Origin: Bacillus halotolerans
GTDB lineage: Bacteria; Bacillota; Bacilli; Bacillales; Bacillaceae
Length of the DNA stretch: 64,000 bases
Assembly (NCBI RefSeq): GCF_001517105.1
Contig: NZ_LPVF01000013.1
Span: forward strand, 280,899-344,898
Reading direction: 5' to 3'
Shown here: positions 1 to 9,960 of the stretch, in pieces
Position numbering within the stretch: position 1 is the first letter of the stretch
Layout: each line of letters starts with the position of its first letter
Made by a program: the position numbers and the translations under genes
Notes under the pieces: model-generated
Databases searched by the model: none
Told to the model about the DNA's origin: nothing
What the model saw: only the letters and a program-made list of their open reading frames with translations

Positions 1-1060
1 GCTGAAACACCATCTGATCGAGCTGATTCTCTTTATAATCCACCTGATAAACAGAAAACGAATCAAAGCGCAGCGGCTGGTTGACACGAATATCTTCTTC
101 TTTTATTTTTTTCAGCTTCGGCTTCTCTCCATAGACAATTTTGCCTTCCCGTTTATAGAGTACCGCATCTGTTTGAAAGTTTTTCGCGACCTTTCCGCTT
201 CCGACTCTGTCAATGGCATCAGCGAACACCTTTTTTTCTGTCTCGCTGTTATAAGTCTCTACGCTGAATTGATTGTTTTTCAAATAATATCTTCCGTCTG
301 TGCCTGGAATTGCCGCAGTTTCGCCTTCTCTGACCCAGAGCGTTTCATCGACGTACATGCCCGGCACAAATCTCAGCATTGCGCCAATCAGGAAAATGAT
401 TAATCCTATGTGATTGACATACGGACCCCAACGGGAAAAACGCCCTTTTTCCGCCAGAATGCTGCCCTCTTGTTCTCGTATTCTATAACGCTTTTTCTTT
501 AAGAGAGTCACAATCTTTTCTTTTTCTTCAAGGTTGAGCTCGGTCTCCGTTTCACTGAACAGCCGCTGTCTTTTTAAGAAAACAGGGCTTCTCCTGACCC
601 CCTGATTTTTCAATGCTCTGTACAATGGAATCACACGGTCAAGGCTGCAGATGACAAGAGAAATGCCGATTGAGGCAATCAGCAGCAAATACCACCAAGA
701 TCCATATAAATGATGGAACCCGAGTAAATAATAAAGCTGGCCGAACGTGCCGTATTGTTCTTTATAATATGTATCAGCCTGAGCGCCGGGGGGCAAATAG
801 GCTTCTTGAGGAAAAATCGTCCCGAATGCTGATGCTGCAAGGGTTATGACGATAAGCCATATTCCGACCTTAACCGAAGAAAAGAAGTTCCATATTTTAT
901 CAATGAACGTTTTGTTATAGGTTTGTGAACGTCTCGCACTTCCATCGTATCTCATATCAGCAAGCGGGGTCTGCGTTTCCTGAAGCGCCCTGCCGCACGA
1001 TTCACATAAAACAGTTCCGACCGGGTTGATATGTCCGCATTCACATTTTACCTGCTTCAT
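1..1060 (-). CDS. resB: ResB, cytochrome c biogenesis membrane protein (C-terminus outside window)
   Basis: ResB works with ResC at the membrane to deliver heme to apocytochrome c. About 353 residues are visible; the reading frame is still open at base 1, so the C-terminal part lies outside the window. The N-terminus has a small zinc-ribbon-like cluster (Cys6, Cys8, Cys19, Cys22). Hydrophobic segments near residues 63-83, 120-145 and 215-232 fit the family's membrane spans. The start ATG overlaps the resA stop as ATGA (1057-1060), which indicates translational coupling in the resABC operon. The family assignment is firm because the sequence closely resembles the B. subtilis protein as I know it. 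Confidence 0.95.
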   Translation of the reverse strand, partial: MKQVKCECGHINPVGTVLCESCGRALQETQTPLADMRYDGSARRSQTYNKTFIDKIWNFFSSVKVGIWLIVITLAASAFGTIFPQEAYLPPGAQADTYYKEQYGTFGQLYYLLGFHHLYGSWWYLLLIASIGISLVICSLDRVIPLYRALKNQGVRRSPVFLKRQRLFSETETELNLEEKEKIVTLLKKKRYRIREQEGSILAEKGRFSRWGPYVNHIGLIIFLIGAMLRFVPGMYVDETLWVREGETAAIPGTDGRYYLKNNQFSVETYNSETEKKVFADAIDRVGSGKVAKNFQTDAVLYKREGKIVYGEKPKLKKIKEEDIRVNQPLRFDSFSVYQVDYKENQLDQMVFQ

Positions 1061-1596
1061 CCCGAAGTCGCTCCGGGTTTTATCAGATTCATATAGTCAT
1101 GGATCATGCTTTCTGTCATAGTGCCGGTCACCACCTTGACAACTTTTCCTTCCGGATTGATTAAAAAGGTTGTCGGAAGCGGAGATACGCCATAGGCATC
1201 AAGCACCTGACGATCTGTATCCAGAACAACCGGAAAATTTACTCCGTAGGATTTCATAAAATTATGTACTGCTATCTTTGACTCCCCAACATTTACCGCG
1301 ACAATTTCAACGCCTTGGTCTTTAAAATATTTGTATTGGTTCGCCATATAAGGAAATTCTTTTTTGCACGGCTCACACCAGGTGCCCCAGAAATTCAAAA
1401 AAACACCTTTTCCTTTTAAGTCACTTAGCTCAATACGTTCCCCATTCGTATCTTCAAGGACAAAATTCGGTGCCTCGGACCCTTCGGATATGCTCTCTTT
1501 GTCGGCAAATACAGCATTGTATATTGTATAGGCCAGCGCGCAGATTAAAACGAGAAGGATGCCGGTCCGAATGAATAAACGCCTTTTTTTCTTCAT
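1057..1596 (-). CDS. resA: ResA, thiol-disulfide oxidoreductase for cytochrome c maturation
   Basis: ResA is an extracytoplasmic, membrane-anchored thioredoxin-like protein that reduces the heme-binding cysteines of apocytochrome c. The 179-residue protein has a basic start, one N-terminal anchor (about residues 9-28) and a redoxin fold with the active-site motif WCEPC (Cys74 and Cys77). A PLPTT segment near residue 140 supplies the usual cis-proline. Full length for the family. It is the first gene of the resABC unit and overlaps resB by 4 bases. Regulation by ResDE in relatives is known, but I identified no operator here. Confidence 0.97.
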   Translation of the reverse strand: MKKKRRLFIRTGILLVLICALAYTIYNAVFADKESISEGSEAPNFVLEDTNGERIELSDLKGKGVFLNFWGTWCEPCKKEFPYMANQYKYFKDQGVEIVAVNVGESKIAVHNFMKSYGVNFPVVLDTDRQVLDAYGVSPLPTTFLINPEGKVVKVVTGTMTESMIHDYMNLIKPGATSG

Positions 1597-1689
1597 TGTC
1601 CACTGCCCCCTTCCCCTATTGCAGATCCATTCAATTATATCATTTCACAATCATTTCATATTTCTAACTTTTTGAAGGTTATGTGAAAC

Positions 1690-2424
1690 TTAGAAAGCGT
1701 TTTTACCGTGTTCCGCTAGCGCTCTGAGTCTTTTGACTTCGTGCGGCGTAAGCTCTCTTGCGTCTCCCGTATTTAAGCCTCTCAGGTTTAAAAATGCGTA
1801 TTCTTCCCGCTTCAGCTTAATGACTTCATGTCCGATTGCTTCAAACATGCGGCGCACTTGCCTGTTCCGTCCTTCATGGATGGTCAGCTGTATAATGCTT
1901 GTTTGTTTTTTCTTATCCAATGAAAGCAGCTTCGCTTTGGCAGGCGCTGTTTTGCCTTCCTCCAGCATAATGCCGCGCTCCAGCTTTCTGATCAGCTCTT
2001 TAGACGGTATGCCTTTTACCTTTGCTACATATGTTTTGTTTATTTCATATTTAGGGTGCATCAGTTTGTTGGCAAACTCGCCGTCATTGGTTAAAAGCAA
2101 AAGACCGCTAGTATCGTAATCCAGACGTCCGACCGGATAAATGCGCTGCGGCACTTCTCTTAAAAAGTCCGTCACGACCTTGCGCCCTTTGTCATCTTCC
2201 GCTGCGGAAATCACGCCCCTTGGTTTATATAGAAGAAAATAAACAGGCTCTTCACGTTCCACCTTCAAGCCGTTTACTTCAATCTGATCAGAACCGGTGA
2301 CTTTAACACCAAGCTCTGTTATTACTTTGCCGTTCACCTTTACTTTTCCTTCTTTAATCAGCTCTTCTGCCTTTCTGCGCGATGCAACTCCGGCGTGAGC
2401 AATTACTTTTTGCAGTCTTTCCAT
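1690..2424 (-). CDS. rluB: RluB, 23S rRNA pseudouridine synthase
   Basis: This 244-residue protein makes a pseudouridine in 23S rRNA. It has an N-terminal S4 RNA-binding domain (about residues 1-60) and an RsuA/RluB-type catalytic domain with the motif RLDYDTSG, where Asp102 is the expected nucleophile. The ATG at 2424 was chosen because a GAGGTGA ribosome site lies about 5 bases upstream and the length matches the family; a longer frame to 2472 has no such site. It is followed by resA after a 93-base gap. Assignment is secure; the exact rRNA target base is inferred from homologs. Confidence 0.95.
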   Translation of the reverse strand: MERLQKVIAHAGVASRRKAEELIKEGKVKVNGKVITELGVKVTGSDQIEVNGLKVEREEPVYFLLYKPRGVISAAEDDKGRKVVTDFLREVPQRIYPVGRLDYDTSGLLLLTNDGEFANKLMHPKYEINKTYVAKVKGIPSKELIRKLERGIMLEEGKTAPAKAKLLSLDKKKQTSIIQLTIHEGRNRQVRRMFEAIGHEVIKLKREEYAFLNLRGLNTGDARELTPHEVKRLRALAEHGKNAF

Positions 2425-2500
2425 GTCTTTCACCTCAAGTATTATCTTACTTTTTTCAACCTGAACAAACAAGCTTTTTCAGATTTCGCATGCTTTATCT

Positions 2501-2523
2501 AAAAAAACGCCATTTTCAGGCGC
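2501..2523 (-). terminator. Putative terminator of the dacB-spmA-spmB operon
   Basis: On the minus strand a short GCGCC/GGCG hairpin overlaps the spmB stop and is followed by seven T residues, as expected for intrinsic termination. Confidence 0.6.
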
Positions 2524-3052
2524 TCCCAAATAATAACGTAACGATGATGATAGATGCAACTACACCGATTAAATCAGCAAGAAGTCCCACCTTTAACGCA
2601 TCACCCATTTTTTTAATGCCGACCGCTCCGAAATACACCGTCAGCACATAAAGTGTTGTATCCGTTGATCCCTGCATCACCGAAGCCAGCCTGCCAATAA
2701 AGGAGTCCGGTCCATACACTGCAATTAAATCGGTGGTCATACCCAGAGCAGCCGTACCGGAGATCGGACGAATCAGCGCAAGCGGAACCACCTCAGCCGG
2801 TATGCCGAAGGCGGAAAAGACAGGCTTTAAAAAATCCATAAAAAAGTCAAGCGCCCCTGATGATCTGAAAACAGTAATCGCAACTAGCATCCCGACTAAG
2901 TAGGGGATAATCGAAAATGCGATCTCAATTCCTTCTTTTCCGCCTTCAACAAAGGATTCATATGTCGGCACCTTTTTGATTGTTCCATAAAGAAGAATGC
3001 CGGCAATAATAATAGGGATCATGGCTAAAGACAGCCAGTTGATAATTTCCAT
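2516..3052 (-). CDS. spmB: SpmB, spore maturation protein B
   Basis: SpmB is a 178-residue integral membrane protein of the nucleoside-recognition (Gate) family needed, with SpmA, for spore-core dehydration and heat resistance. It is dominated by hydrophobic segments, including a clear one at the N-terminus (about residues 5-25). The ATG at 3052 follows a strong GGGAGGTAA ribosome site; extending the frame upstream would run through spmA. It starts 4 bases after the spmA stop and is the last gene of dacB-spmA-spmB. Its transported substrate is not known. Confidence 0.95.
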   Translation of the reverse strand: MEIINWLSLAMIPIIIAGILLYGTIKKVPTYESFVEGGKEGIEIAFSIIPYLVGMLVAITVFRSSGALDFFMDFLKPVFSAFGIPAEVVPLALIRPISGTAALGMTTDLIAVYGPDSFIGRLASVMQGSTDTTLYVLTVYFGAVGIKKMGDALKVGLLADLIGVVASIIIVTLLFGSA

Positions 3053-3056
3053 CGGC

Positions 3057-3647
3057 TTACCTCCCCTTCTTTTTACGGCGGTAATAAAAATACCGGTCAA
3101 TAATAATGGCGCCGATTCCAGAAATAAGTGTCGCCAAAATGCTCGGTCCGACGATATCTGTCGGTGTTTTGGAGGAATAGGCCATTCGCACGGCAATAAC
3201 CGTTGTCGGGATGAGAGTAATGCACGAAGTATTAACAGCTAAAAAAGTGATCATGGAACGGCTCGCTTCCGAATGGTTTCCATTCAGCTTTTTCATTTGC
3301 TCCATTGCTTTAATGCCAAGAGGTGTGGCCGCGTTCCCGAGGCCGAAGAAGTTCGCCATGAGATTTGATAAAATGTAGCCCATTGCTGGATGATCCGGCG
3401 GTATGTCAGGAAACAGCTTAGAAATAAAAGGCCTGCACAGACGGCTGAAAATATCCAGCAGTCCTGACTGTTCAGCTATTTTCATTAAACCAAGCCAAAA
3501 AACAAGCACGCTCATAAGTCCAAATGAGATTGTGACAGCTTCTTTGGCTCCTTTAAACACCGCCTCATTTACATCCTGCAGCGTTCCATTGCACATCGCA
3601 AATACTAGCCCGATCACAGTTAAGCTGACCCAGATTATATTGACCAT
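3057..3647 (-). CDS. spmA: SpmA, spore maturation protein A
   Basis: SpmA (196 residues) is a polytopic membrane protein with a Gate domain that acts with SpmB and the carboxypeptidase DacB in making low-water-content spores. Hydrophobic spans are visible near residues 5-20, 40-58, 90-110, 130-155 and 165-182, and the C-terminus is very basic. In the alternate (repaired) reading of dacB, the dacB stop would fall at 3635, inside the first codons of spmA, so the two genes were probably translationally coupled. Co-transcribed with dacB upstream and spmB downstream. Confidence 0.95.
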   Translation of the reverse strand: MVNIIWVSLTVIGLVFAMCNGTLQDVNEAVFKGAKEAVTISFGLMSVLVFWLGLMKIAEQSGLLDIFSRLCRPFISKLFPDIPPDHPAMGYILSNLMANFFGLGNAATPLGIKAMEQMKKLNGNHSEASRSMITFLAVNTSCITLIPTTVIAVRMAYSSKTPTDIVGPSILATLISGIGAIIIDRYFYYRRKKKGR

Positions 3648-3666
3648 TTTGCCCCGCCAGCCGCAT

Positions 3667-4782
3667 TCAGAAAAATGGATTGAAACGTTTCAAAAAACTT
3701 TTTTTCGGTTTTTGATTTCGTTCGTTTTCGTAATAGATCGGCACTTTTGCGATGGTTTCATCGTTGAACATGACTTTCATATGTCCTACAATATCCGGAA
3801 TTTTTGAGACATCCTTTTCCCAGGCTTTTTTCGGTTTGAGCAGGGTAGTGTTGATTTTGACATCTTCTTTTTCTTCTTCGGTAAGCAAATAGGTGATGTC
3901 CCGTTTGATGAAAGCTTTAGACTCATAAAATGTACCTTTGAGCTTCGGAATATCTCCTTTTTTTGCGATTAAATATGTTTGATAATGATCAAATACATAG
4001 TTAAACATATTCATATGATCATCCCAATCGTCGGGGTCATTAATGGTAACGGCTATCAGATTAACGCCGTCCTTTGAAGCGGTTGAAACGAGTGTGCGTT
4101 TTGCAAGCTTGGTATAGCCTGTTTTCCCCCCTGTGCTGTATGGATACAGCATCGTCAGCAATTTATTTTTGTTTTTCCATACGCTTTCCATTGTTTCTGC
4201 TTTGTATATTTTTGTGCCGGAGATGGTTTGATAGTCTTTGAGCTTCATGGCGTATTTCGTTAAAACAGCCATGTCATAAGCTGTTGAGTAGTGATTTTCA
4301 TGGTCATCCAATCCGTGCGGGTTTTGAAAACGGGTATTTTCCATACCGATTTGTTCTGCTTTTTGGTTCATCATATAGACAAATCCATCGAGGCTTCCCC
4401 CGACATACTCAGCAATCGCAACAGCAGCATCGTTCCCGGATCTCAGCATCAGGCCATACACAAGATCCTTTAATTTTACTTTTTGCCCTTCGGTTAAATA
4501 AATGGCCGAACCCTCTGTTCTGACCGCATTTGCAGAAACGGTCACGGTTTCTTCCATTTTTCCGGATTCAATGGCGAGAACAGCGGTCATGATCTTTGTA
4601 ATACTGGCAATCCGCCTTTTTTCATGCTCGTCCTTGGCAAATAACACTCTTCCTGATGTGCCGTCAATGACAATGGCGCTCTTCGCACTGACATTTATAG
4701 CTGCATGTGCTGTGTTCACATTTACATTGGCAAATAGAAAAGAAATGATGACGATTAATACAGCTTTTTTAAAAATGCGCAT
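3667..4782 (-). CDS. dacB: DacB, D-alanyl-D-alanine carboxypeptidase (PBP5*), C-terminal frameshift
   Basis: DacB trims peptide side chains of spore cortex peptidoglycan. A cleavable signal peptide ends near residue 28. The penicilloyl-serine transferase motifs are all present: Ser60-Ile-Thr-Lys63, Ser115-Gly-Asn117 and Lys220-Thr-Gly. As read, the protein is 371 residues. A run of seven A at 3699-3705 (coding strand) changes the frame; with eight A the frame stays open to 3635 and gives 382 residues, the length I recall for B. subtilis DacB, with a stop inside the spmA start. The catalytic region is unaffected. It leads the dacB-spmA-spmB operon. Confidence 0.93.
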   Translation of the reverse strand: MRIFKKAVLIVIISFLFANVNVNTAHAAINVSAKSAIVIDGTSGRVLFAKDEHEKRRIASITKIMTAVLAIESGKMEETVTVSANAVRTEGSAIYLTEGQKVKLKDLVYGLMLRSGNDAAVAIAEYVGGSLDGFVYMMNQKAEQIGMENTRFQNPHGLDDHENHYSTAYDMAVLTKYAMKLKDYQTISGTKIYKAETMESVWKNKNKLLTMLYPYSTGGKTGYTKLAKRTLVSTASKDGVNLIAVTINDPDDWDDHMNMFNYVFDHYQTYLIAKKGDIPKLKGTFYESKAFIKRDITYLLTEEEKEDVKINTTLLKPKKAWEKDVSKIPDIVGHMKVMFNDETIAKVPIYYENERNQKPKKSFLKRFNPFF

Positions 4783-4813
4783 GTTTGTTCACGTCCTTGT
4801 GGTGGTTTGTACA

Positions 4814-4841
4814 AGTTTATGCGCATGTCCATCAGTTATGA
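4814..4841 (-). promoter_or_regulatory. Candidate sigma-E promoter for dacB
   Basis: The minus strand has a -35-like TCATAAC (4841-4835) and a -10-like CATAAACT (4821-4814) separated by 13 bases, resembling the sigma-E consensus. The spacer is slightly short. Mother-cell expression of dacB is known in B. subtilis. Confidence 0.45.
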
Positions 4842-4870
4842 ATAACAATTGTGTCATGGCCTGCAAACAT

Positions 4871-4897
4871 AAAAAAACTCTCCCATAAAGGGAGAGT
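4871..4897 (-). terminator. Terminator of ypuI
   Basis: ACTCTCCC and GGGAGAGT form an 8-base-pair stem with a short loop, followed on the minus strand by seven T. It lies just after the ypuI stop and upstream of the dacB promoter. Confidence 0.85.
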
Positions 4898-4902
4898 AAG
4901 TC

Positions 4903-5442
4903 TTATCTGATTGATGCCATGCTAGATCCGGACGCTTCGTAATGAGCCAGTTCTTCCCTCATCTTCAGAAACGCTGCGCTCAGCGGCAATAATAATTGCT
5001 CCAGAGACTGCGGAACAGCATGGTAGAACTCAATTGCGCTGACTCCGGTATATGACGCCCGGCTGTTTTCACACCAGGTGTCTTTCTTTGGCATAAAGAA
5101 CTCTTCAATGCATTGATGATACACATTGTAAAGTGTTTTTTCCGCTCTGGTTTCCTGAAATGGCTCTTGCATAAGGAGACGGCGGCATGCTTCAGCGCCT
5201 CCTTCACAAAATACTGTCATTCTTCTCAGCGTGCTCAGCACATCGCAGCAGTATGTCTCTTCAACAGGCAATTCAGCCTGCATAGACGCCAGTGTGGTTT
5301 GATTTAAATAATCATTAACGGTATTGACAACCATTGATAAGAATTCGCCTGTTTTTTGAGTCTGCACTCGCACAATCGAATGTCCCATTTCGTTTGGTAT
5401 CTTCCCCTCATGTCTTTGTCTCTCACATTTTGCTTCTTTCAT
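4903..5442 (-). CDS. ypuI: YpuI, DUF3907 family protein of unknown function
   Basis: I recognise this 179-residue protein as YpuI of the B. subtilis group, a soluble protein with no signal peptide or membrane span and no assigned biochemical activity. It contains several cysteines, including a CC pair in the middle. It is a single-gene unit: it lies downstream of scpB with a 57-base gap and has its own strong terminator. Length equals the B. subtilis protein. No motif in the sequence supports a functional guess. Confidence 0.9.
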   Translation of the reverse strand: MKEAKCERQRHEGKIPNEMGHSIVRVQTQKTGEFLSMVVNTVNDYLNQTTLASMQAELPVEETYCCDVLSTLRRMTVFCEGGAEACRRLLMQEPFQETRAEKTLYNVYHQCIEEFFMPKKDTWCENSRASYTGVSAIEFYHAVPQSLEQLLLPLSAAFLKMREELAHYEASGSSMASIR

Positions 5443-5499
5443 GATAGCTACTTCTTCCTTATATCTTATGTTGATGAAAAAGCGCGATTCATTAAATCT

Positions 5500-6093
5500 C
5501 TATTTTATATCTTCAAAGGTTTGGTTAAAGTTCTCAAAGAATAAATCCGCTTCTTCTTGAAGAACGTCATCTTCCGCATTTTCAGGCAGCGGCGGAAGCT
5601 CGTCCAGTGTTTTTAAGCCGAATTGCTCAAGAAAAGTCGGCGTCGTGCCGTATAAAATGGCCCGTCCCGGACCGTCAGCTCGTCCGACTTCACACAGCAG
5701 CGCCTTGGCGACAAGGCTGTGTAAAATTCTTTCTGATTTCACGCCTCTGATATCTTCAATTTCCGCTCTCGTAATCGGCTGTTTATATGAAACAATCGCC
5801 AGCACCTCCAAAGATGCCTGGGAAAGGCCTTTCGACGGTACTTCGATCAGTTTTTTCAAGTACGGCGCAAAGTCCTTTTTGGTGGAAAGCATGTACGTAT
5901 CTGCATATTCAATAAGTTCAATGCCTCTTGTATCATGACGGTAATCGTCTGCGACATCCGCCATAATGGTGTTCAGTTCAGGCTCTTCTATTTCAAGCAC
6001 TGTTAACAGCTGTTTTTTGGTCAGTCCTTCATCGCCTGCCGCATATAGAAGGGCTTCCACTATAGCTTTCCAATTCACGATATCAAGCCCCAT
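5500..6093 (-). CDS. scpB: ScpB, segregation and condensation protein B
   Basis: ScpB (197 residues) binds the kleisin ScpA and, with Smc, forms the condensin complex that compacts and segregates the chromosome. It consists of two winged-helix domains; the second includes the conserved stretch around [12 protein letters not shown] and [15 protein letters not shown]. The C-terminal tail is acidic. The ATG at 6093 starts within the scpA 3' end (11-base overlap) and restores the usual family length; the longer in-frame extension to 6147 would add 18 residues unlike the family. Translationally coupled to scpA. Confidence 0.96.
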   Translation of the reverse strand: MGLDIVNWKAIVEALLYAAGDEGLTKKQLLTVLEIEEPELNTIMADVADDYRHDTRGIELIEYADTYMLSTKKDFAPYLKKLIEVPSKGLSQASLEVLAIVSYKQPITRAEIEDIRGVKSERILHSLVAKALLCEVGRADGPGRAILYGTTPTFLEQFGLKTLDELPPLPENAEDDVLQEEADLFFENFNQTFEDIK

Positions 6094-6838
6094 GAATGGA
6101 TTCACTCCCCATAATGTAAATATCTGAAAAATTTTGCTCCTGCTCAATCAAAATCAGCTGATTTTTCATCAGTTCTAGAACAGCCAGGAAGGTGACAACC
6201 AAATGTTCTTTTTGCTCATATGAAAAAAGATCCATAAAATTGATTCTTTTTCCTTTTGATTTCAGGCTGTGCACGATTTCATTCATTCTGTCTTCGATTG
6301 GTATTTCCTGTCTTGTAATTGTTGTTTCCATCGGCCTTGTTATTTTTTTTCGCTTCAGCACTTTTTGAAAAGCGCCAATCATATCGTAGACTGTGACTGA
6401 CAGCTTTTGCTCCGACTGTTTCACTTCTTTTGCATATTCGCTCAAGTCACTCGGCGGTTTCGTGAATGATTTTTGTCTTTCTTCTTCCCGTTCCTTTAAT
6501 TCCTTCGCCGCGTCTTTATATTTTCTATACTCAATCAGCTTTTCAATCAGTTCCTCCCGCGGGTCTTCTTCCTCAAGCAATTCATCCTCAAACAGCTCTT
6601 CCTCTTGCTTCGGGAGCAGCATTCTGCTTTTAATACTGAGCAGTGTGGCAGCCATCACCAAATACTCGCTGGCGATATCAAGCTCAAGCACACGCATCGT
6701 ATGTACATATAATAAATATTGTTCAGTAATCTTCGCCACAGGTATATCATATATGTCAATTTCAAGACGATTGATTAAATGAAGCAGCAGGTCCAATGGG
6801 CCTTCAAACGTATCAATTTTCACTTGATATTCTTCCAT
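6083..6838 (-). CDS. scpA: ScpA, kleisin subunit of condensin
   Basis: ScpA (251 residues) bridges the Smc head domains and recruits ScpB. The N-terminal motif [12 protein letters not shown] (from about residue 10) is the kleisin signature, followed by a helix-rich region, a highly charged acidic/basic middle (about residues 85-130) and a C-terminal winged helix. The ATG at 6838 was chosen over upstream ATGs because GGTGAG lies at proper distance and the length matches the family. It overlaps scpB by 11 bases. Confidence 0.96.
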   Translation of the reverse strand: MEEYQVKIDTFEGPLDLLLHLINRLEIDIYDIPVAKITEQYLLYVHTMRVLELDIASEYLVMAATLLSIKSRMLLPKQEEELFEDELLEEEDPREELIEKLIEYRKYKDAAKELKEREEERQKSFTKPPSDLSEYAKEVKQSEQKLSVTVYDMIGAFQKVLKRKKITRPMETTITRQEIPIEDRMNEIVHSLKSKGKRINFMDLFSYEQKEHLVVTFLAVLELMKNQLILIEQEQNFSDIYIMGSESIHGA

Positions 6839-7046
6839 CATCTCACCATTTTCAAGTATCACTCTCATTGCCGGATAAACTGGCTACCCTTTAGTATAAG
6901 CCACCAAAAAGCTCTCGTCCAATACTATTTCATTTCCTGCATTTCGAGAGATTAGTGCTGAATATTCAAATAACAAGATATCCGCCTACACAAAAAAGGG
7001 CAGGTGTACATAGGATGCTCGCGTAGACCACAACAAAGGAGGCTGA

Positions 7047-7142
7047 ATGTTCATGGGAGAAAAGTGCTTCAGCGGCGGTTTCGCTTTAATTGTTGTTTTG
7101 TTTATTCTGCTGATTATCGTAGGTGCCGCTTGGATTTGCTAG
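7047..7142 (+). CDS. YjcZ-family small hydrophobic sporulation peptide
   Basis: A 31-residue ORF begins 4 bases after an AGGAGG ribosome site; an in-frame ATG at 7053 is also well placed. The product has a short polar head with a Cys-Phe-Ser-Gly-Gly-Phe segment, one hydrophobic helix rich in Ile, Val and Leu, and ends in Cys. This is the pattern of the YjcZ family of small peptides found in Bacillus spores. The function of the family is unknown. It lies alone, about 90 bases upstream of ypuF on the same strand, with no obvious terminator between them. Family call is by motif only. Confidence 0.8.
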   Translation: MFMGEKCFSGGFALIVVLFILLIIVGAAWIC

Positions 7143-7229
7143 AACTAAAAAAGAGCGAATCCAATGCGCTGTTTTTTCCTTTTATCTGTCCTGTGTTACA
7201 CTAAAGGCGGATTAAAAGGAGGAAGCATC

Positions 7230-7754
7230 TTGTACCCGAAAGCTTATATCGATTATCTCGTTGAATTTCACGCAACACGGGATTATTTTGAATGCCATGA
7301 AATACTAGAAGAATATTGGAAGGAAGATCCTCCGAGCAAACGAAAAATACTTTGGGTCGGCTTTATCCAGCTTGCTGTTGCTTTGTACCATCACAGAAGA
7401 CAGAATACAGCCGGGGCCAAAAGATTGCTGGCAAACAGCATACGGATTCTTCAAGCGGAAAAACAAGCGGTGGAAGATTTGGGGCTTGATCATACCCGTT
7501 TACTGGAGCTTATGCAGTCGGTTTACGAACAAATTGAACTGGGATCTTCCTATAAAAGCATCATGCTGCCAATGAAAGATGAGAGGCTGAAGGAAGCATG
7601 CCGCATTGAATGCAAACGAAAAGCTTACACGTGGGGACAGCCCAGCACACTCACTGATAGATTTCTAATTCATAAACATCGTTTGCGGGATCGGACTGAT
7701 GTCATCCGCGAACGCGAGAAAGAAATTGAACGAAGAAAAAAAAGCAGAGGCTGA
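7230..7754 (+). CDS. ypuF: YpuF, DUF309 family protein
   Basis: The 174-residue protein belongs to the DUF309 family, all-helical cytosolic proteins of unknown function. The family pattern is visible at the N-terminus, where a Phe-Glu-Cys-His-Glu segment is followed by an EYW motif and, later, GFIQLAVALYHH. The start is TTG at 7230, which follows a perfect AAAGGAGG at 7215-7222; a longer ATG frame to 7164 lacks a ribosome site. The C-terminus is strongly basic. It converges with the rib operon and shares its terminator hairpin with ribT. Confidence 0.9.
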   Translation: MYPKAYIDYLVEFHATRDYFECHEILEEYWKEDPPSKRKILWVGFIQLAVALYHHRRQNTAGAKRLLANSIRILQAEKQAVEDLGLDHTRLLELMQSVYEQIELGSSYKSIMLPMKDERLKEACRIECKRKAYTWGQPSTLTDRFLIHKHRLRDRTDVIREREKEIERRKKSRG

Positions 7755-7767
7755 TAACAGCCTCTGC

Positions 7768-7770
<3 letters not shown>
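7738..7770. terminator. Bidirectional terminator between ypuF and ribT
   Basis: AAGCAGAGGC and GCCTCTGCTT form a 10-base-pair stem with an 8-base loop. On the minus strand it is followed by eight T (7743-7736) and ends the rib operon; the ypuF stop lies in it. Confidence 0.85.
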
Positions 7771-8172
<402 letters not shown>

Positions 8173-8252
8173 CTATCAAACGGATAAGTATAGGTGATCC
8201 GTTTTCTCACATTATATCATTTTCGCCATATTTTTAAACTGTTTTCAGCAAA

Positions 8253-8717
8253 TTATTCAAATGAACGGTTTAAATTTGCCATTTCTATGGCAGAAACAGC
8301 ACAATCTACGCCCTTATTGCCTGCTTTTGTTCCAGCCCGTTCAATGGCCTGCTCAATGTTTTCCGTAGTGACAATTCCAAAGATCACAGGTACGCCTGTT
8401 GTGTTCGCTGCTTGCGCGATGCCTTTTGCAGCTTCGTTGCAGACGTAATCGTAATGAGTCGTCGCGCCTCTGATGACAGTGCCGAGTGTAATAACGGCGT
8501 CATATTTTTTTGTTTCCGCCATTTTTTTAGCAGCGAAAGGAATTTCAAATGCGCCCGGAACCCAAGCCACATCAATATCGTTTGTATCCACACCGTGTCT
8601 GAGCAAAGCATCTTCTGCCCCGCTCAGCAGCTTGCTTGTAATAAAATCATTAAATCTTCCTACTACGATTCCGATTTTAAGACCTGTACCAACTAAATTT
8701 CCTTGTATGATATTCAT
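8253..8717 (-). CDS. ribH: RibH, 6,7-dimethyl-8-ribityllumazine synthase
   Basis: RibH condenses 5-amino-6-ribitylamino-uracil with dihydroxybutanone phosphate to give the lumazine precursor of riboflavin. The 154-residue length is exact for the icosahedral enzyme. Known active-site positions are conserved: Phe22, His88 in GATTHYDYV, and Arg127. In Bacillus it forms a 60-subunit capsid that encloses the RibE trimer. It sits 32 bases after ribBA in the FMN-controlled operon. Confidence 0.97.
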   Translation of the reverse strand: MNIIQGNLVGTGLKIGIVVGRFNDFITSKLLSGAEDALLRHGVDTNDIDVAWVPGAFEIPFAAKKMAETKKYDAVITLGTVIRGATTHYDYVCNEAAKGIAQAANTTGVPVIFGIVTTENIEQAIERAGTKAGNKGVDCAVSAIEMANLNRSFE

Positions 8718-8749
8718 ATGATTCCCATCCTTTTTTGTGATTTTTGTGA

Positions 8750-9946
8750 TTAGAAATGAAGTAAATGACCTAGTTTGTTCATCTTTGTTTGCAAATATTT
8801 TTTGTTGTGCTCTTTGGCCTCCATTTGAAGCGGCACTCTTTCTGTAATGCTGAGACCATAGCCCTCAAGACCGGCGATTTTGCGCGGATTATTCGTCAAA
8901 AGCTTCATATTCCGCACACCGAGGTCGCGTAACATTTGCGCACCGATGCCATAGTTGCGAAGATCAGGCAAGAATCCCAGCTCCTCGTTGGCTTCTACGG
9001 TGTCATAGCCTTGTTCCTGAAGCTTATAAGCTTTTAACTTATTGATCAGACCGATGCCCCGGCCTTCTTGGCGGAGATACAAAAGCACTCCCCGGCCTTC
9101 TGCGGCAATTTGCGCCAGCGCGGCGTGAAGCTGCGGTCCGCAGTCACAGCGATGAGACCCAAACACATCACCTGTGAGACACTCTGAATGAACCCGAACC
9201 AATACTGGTTCTTCATTAAACGGCACATCTCCCATCACAAATGCGACATGCTCTTTTCCATCGATCTCATTTGTGTATCCGTACACCTTAAATGTGCCAA
9301 AATCAGTAGGCAAGGTAATATCGACTTCCCGCTCTACAAGTGTTGTCAAGTTGTAGCGGTACTCAATTAAATCCTTAATGGTGATCAGTTTTAATTGATG
9401 CTTTTTCGCAATTTCAATGAGCTCCGGTACCCTTGCCATCGTTCCGTCTTCATTCATAATTTCACAAATGACGCCGGCTCCCTGAGAACCGCAGGCTTCA
9501 GCGAGATCAACTGCCGCTTCTGTATGGCCCGCTCTTTTCAGGACACCTCCCTTTTTCGCAATCAGCGGAAAAATGTGCCCTGGACGCTGAAAATCTGCCG
9601 GCACTGAATCGCTGTCCAGCAAAGCTTTGACAGTAAATGATCTTTCCTGTGCGCTGATTCCCGTTTTTGTCTTACGGTGGTCAATGCTTACTGTAAAAGC
9701 AGTGTGGTGGGAATCTGTATTGTGCTCAACCATAGGATGAAGATCGAGCCTGTCAGCGATTTCCTCACTGAGAGGCGTGCAAATCAGCCCTCTTCCGTGC
9801 GTCGCCATAAAGTTAATCACTTCAGGAGTCGTATGCTCCGCAAGAGCCACAAAGTCTCCTTCGTTTTCTCTGTCTTCATCATCCACAACAATGATGACTT
9901 CGCCTTTTTTTAAAGCGTCTAATGCCTCTTCTATCGGATGAAACAT
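8750..9946 (-). CDS. ribBA: RibBA, bifunctional dihydroxybutanone-phosphate synthase / GTP cyclohydrolase II
   Basis: The 398-residue enzyme supplies both starting units of riboflavin. The N-terminal half (about 1-200) is the DHBP synthase, with the acidic metal-binding segment [10 protein letters not shown] near residue 22 and a [10 protein letters not shown] motif. The C-terminal half is GTP cyclohydrolase II, with the zinc cysteines in [16 protein letters not shown] and the RQEGRGIGL motif. Known as ribA in B. subtilis. It lies 14 bases after ribE. Confidence 0.97.
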   Translation of the reverse strand: MFHPIEEALDALKKGEVIIVVDDEDRENEGDFVALAEHTTPEVINFMATHGRGLICTPLSEEIADRLDLHPMVEHNTDSHHTAFTVSIDHRKTKTGISAQERSFTVKALLDSDSVPADFQRPGHIFPLIAKKGGVLKRAGHTEAAVDLAEACGSQGAGVICEIMNEDGTMARVPELIEIAKKHQLKLITIKDLIEYRYNLTTLVEREVDITLPTDFGTFKVYGYTNEIDGKEHVAFVMGDVPFNEEPVLVRVHSECLTGDVFGSHRCDCGPQLHAALAQIAAEGRGVLLYLRQEGRGIGLINKLKAYKLQEQGYDTVEANEELGFLPDLRNYGIGAQMLRDLGVRNMKLLTNNPRKIAGLEGYGLSITERVPLQMEAKEHNKKYLQTKMNKLGHLLHF

Positions 9947-9960
9947 GCAAATCTTCCTCT

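Noticed and set aside
1733..2119. 128-codon plus-strand ORF opposite rluB
   Set aside because: It is an antisense shadow with no ribosome site and no recognisable domain; rluB is certain.
3053..3196. N-terminal extension of spmB to an upstream ATG
   Set aside because: The extension would lie in spmA and lacks a ribosome site; the ATG at 3052 has a strong one.
6393..6782. Serine-rich plus-strand ORF opposite scpA
   Set aside because: The Ser runs come from the reverse of Glu/Leu-rich kleisin codons; it has no start signal.
7164..7229. N-terminal extension of ypuF to an ATG at 7164
   Set aside because: AAAGGAGG directly before the TTG at 7230 defines the start; the extension is cysteine- and leucine-rich with no family match.
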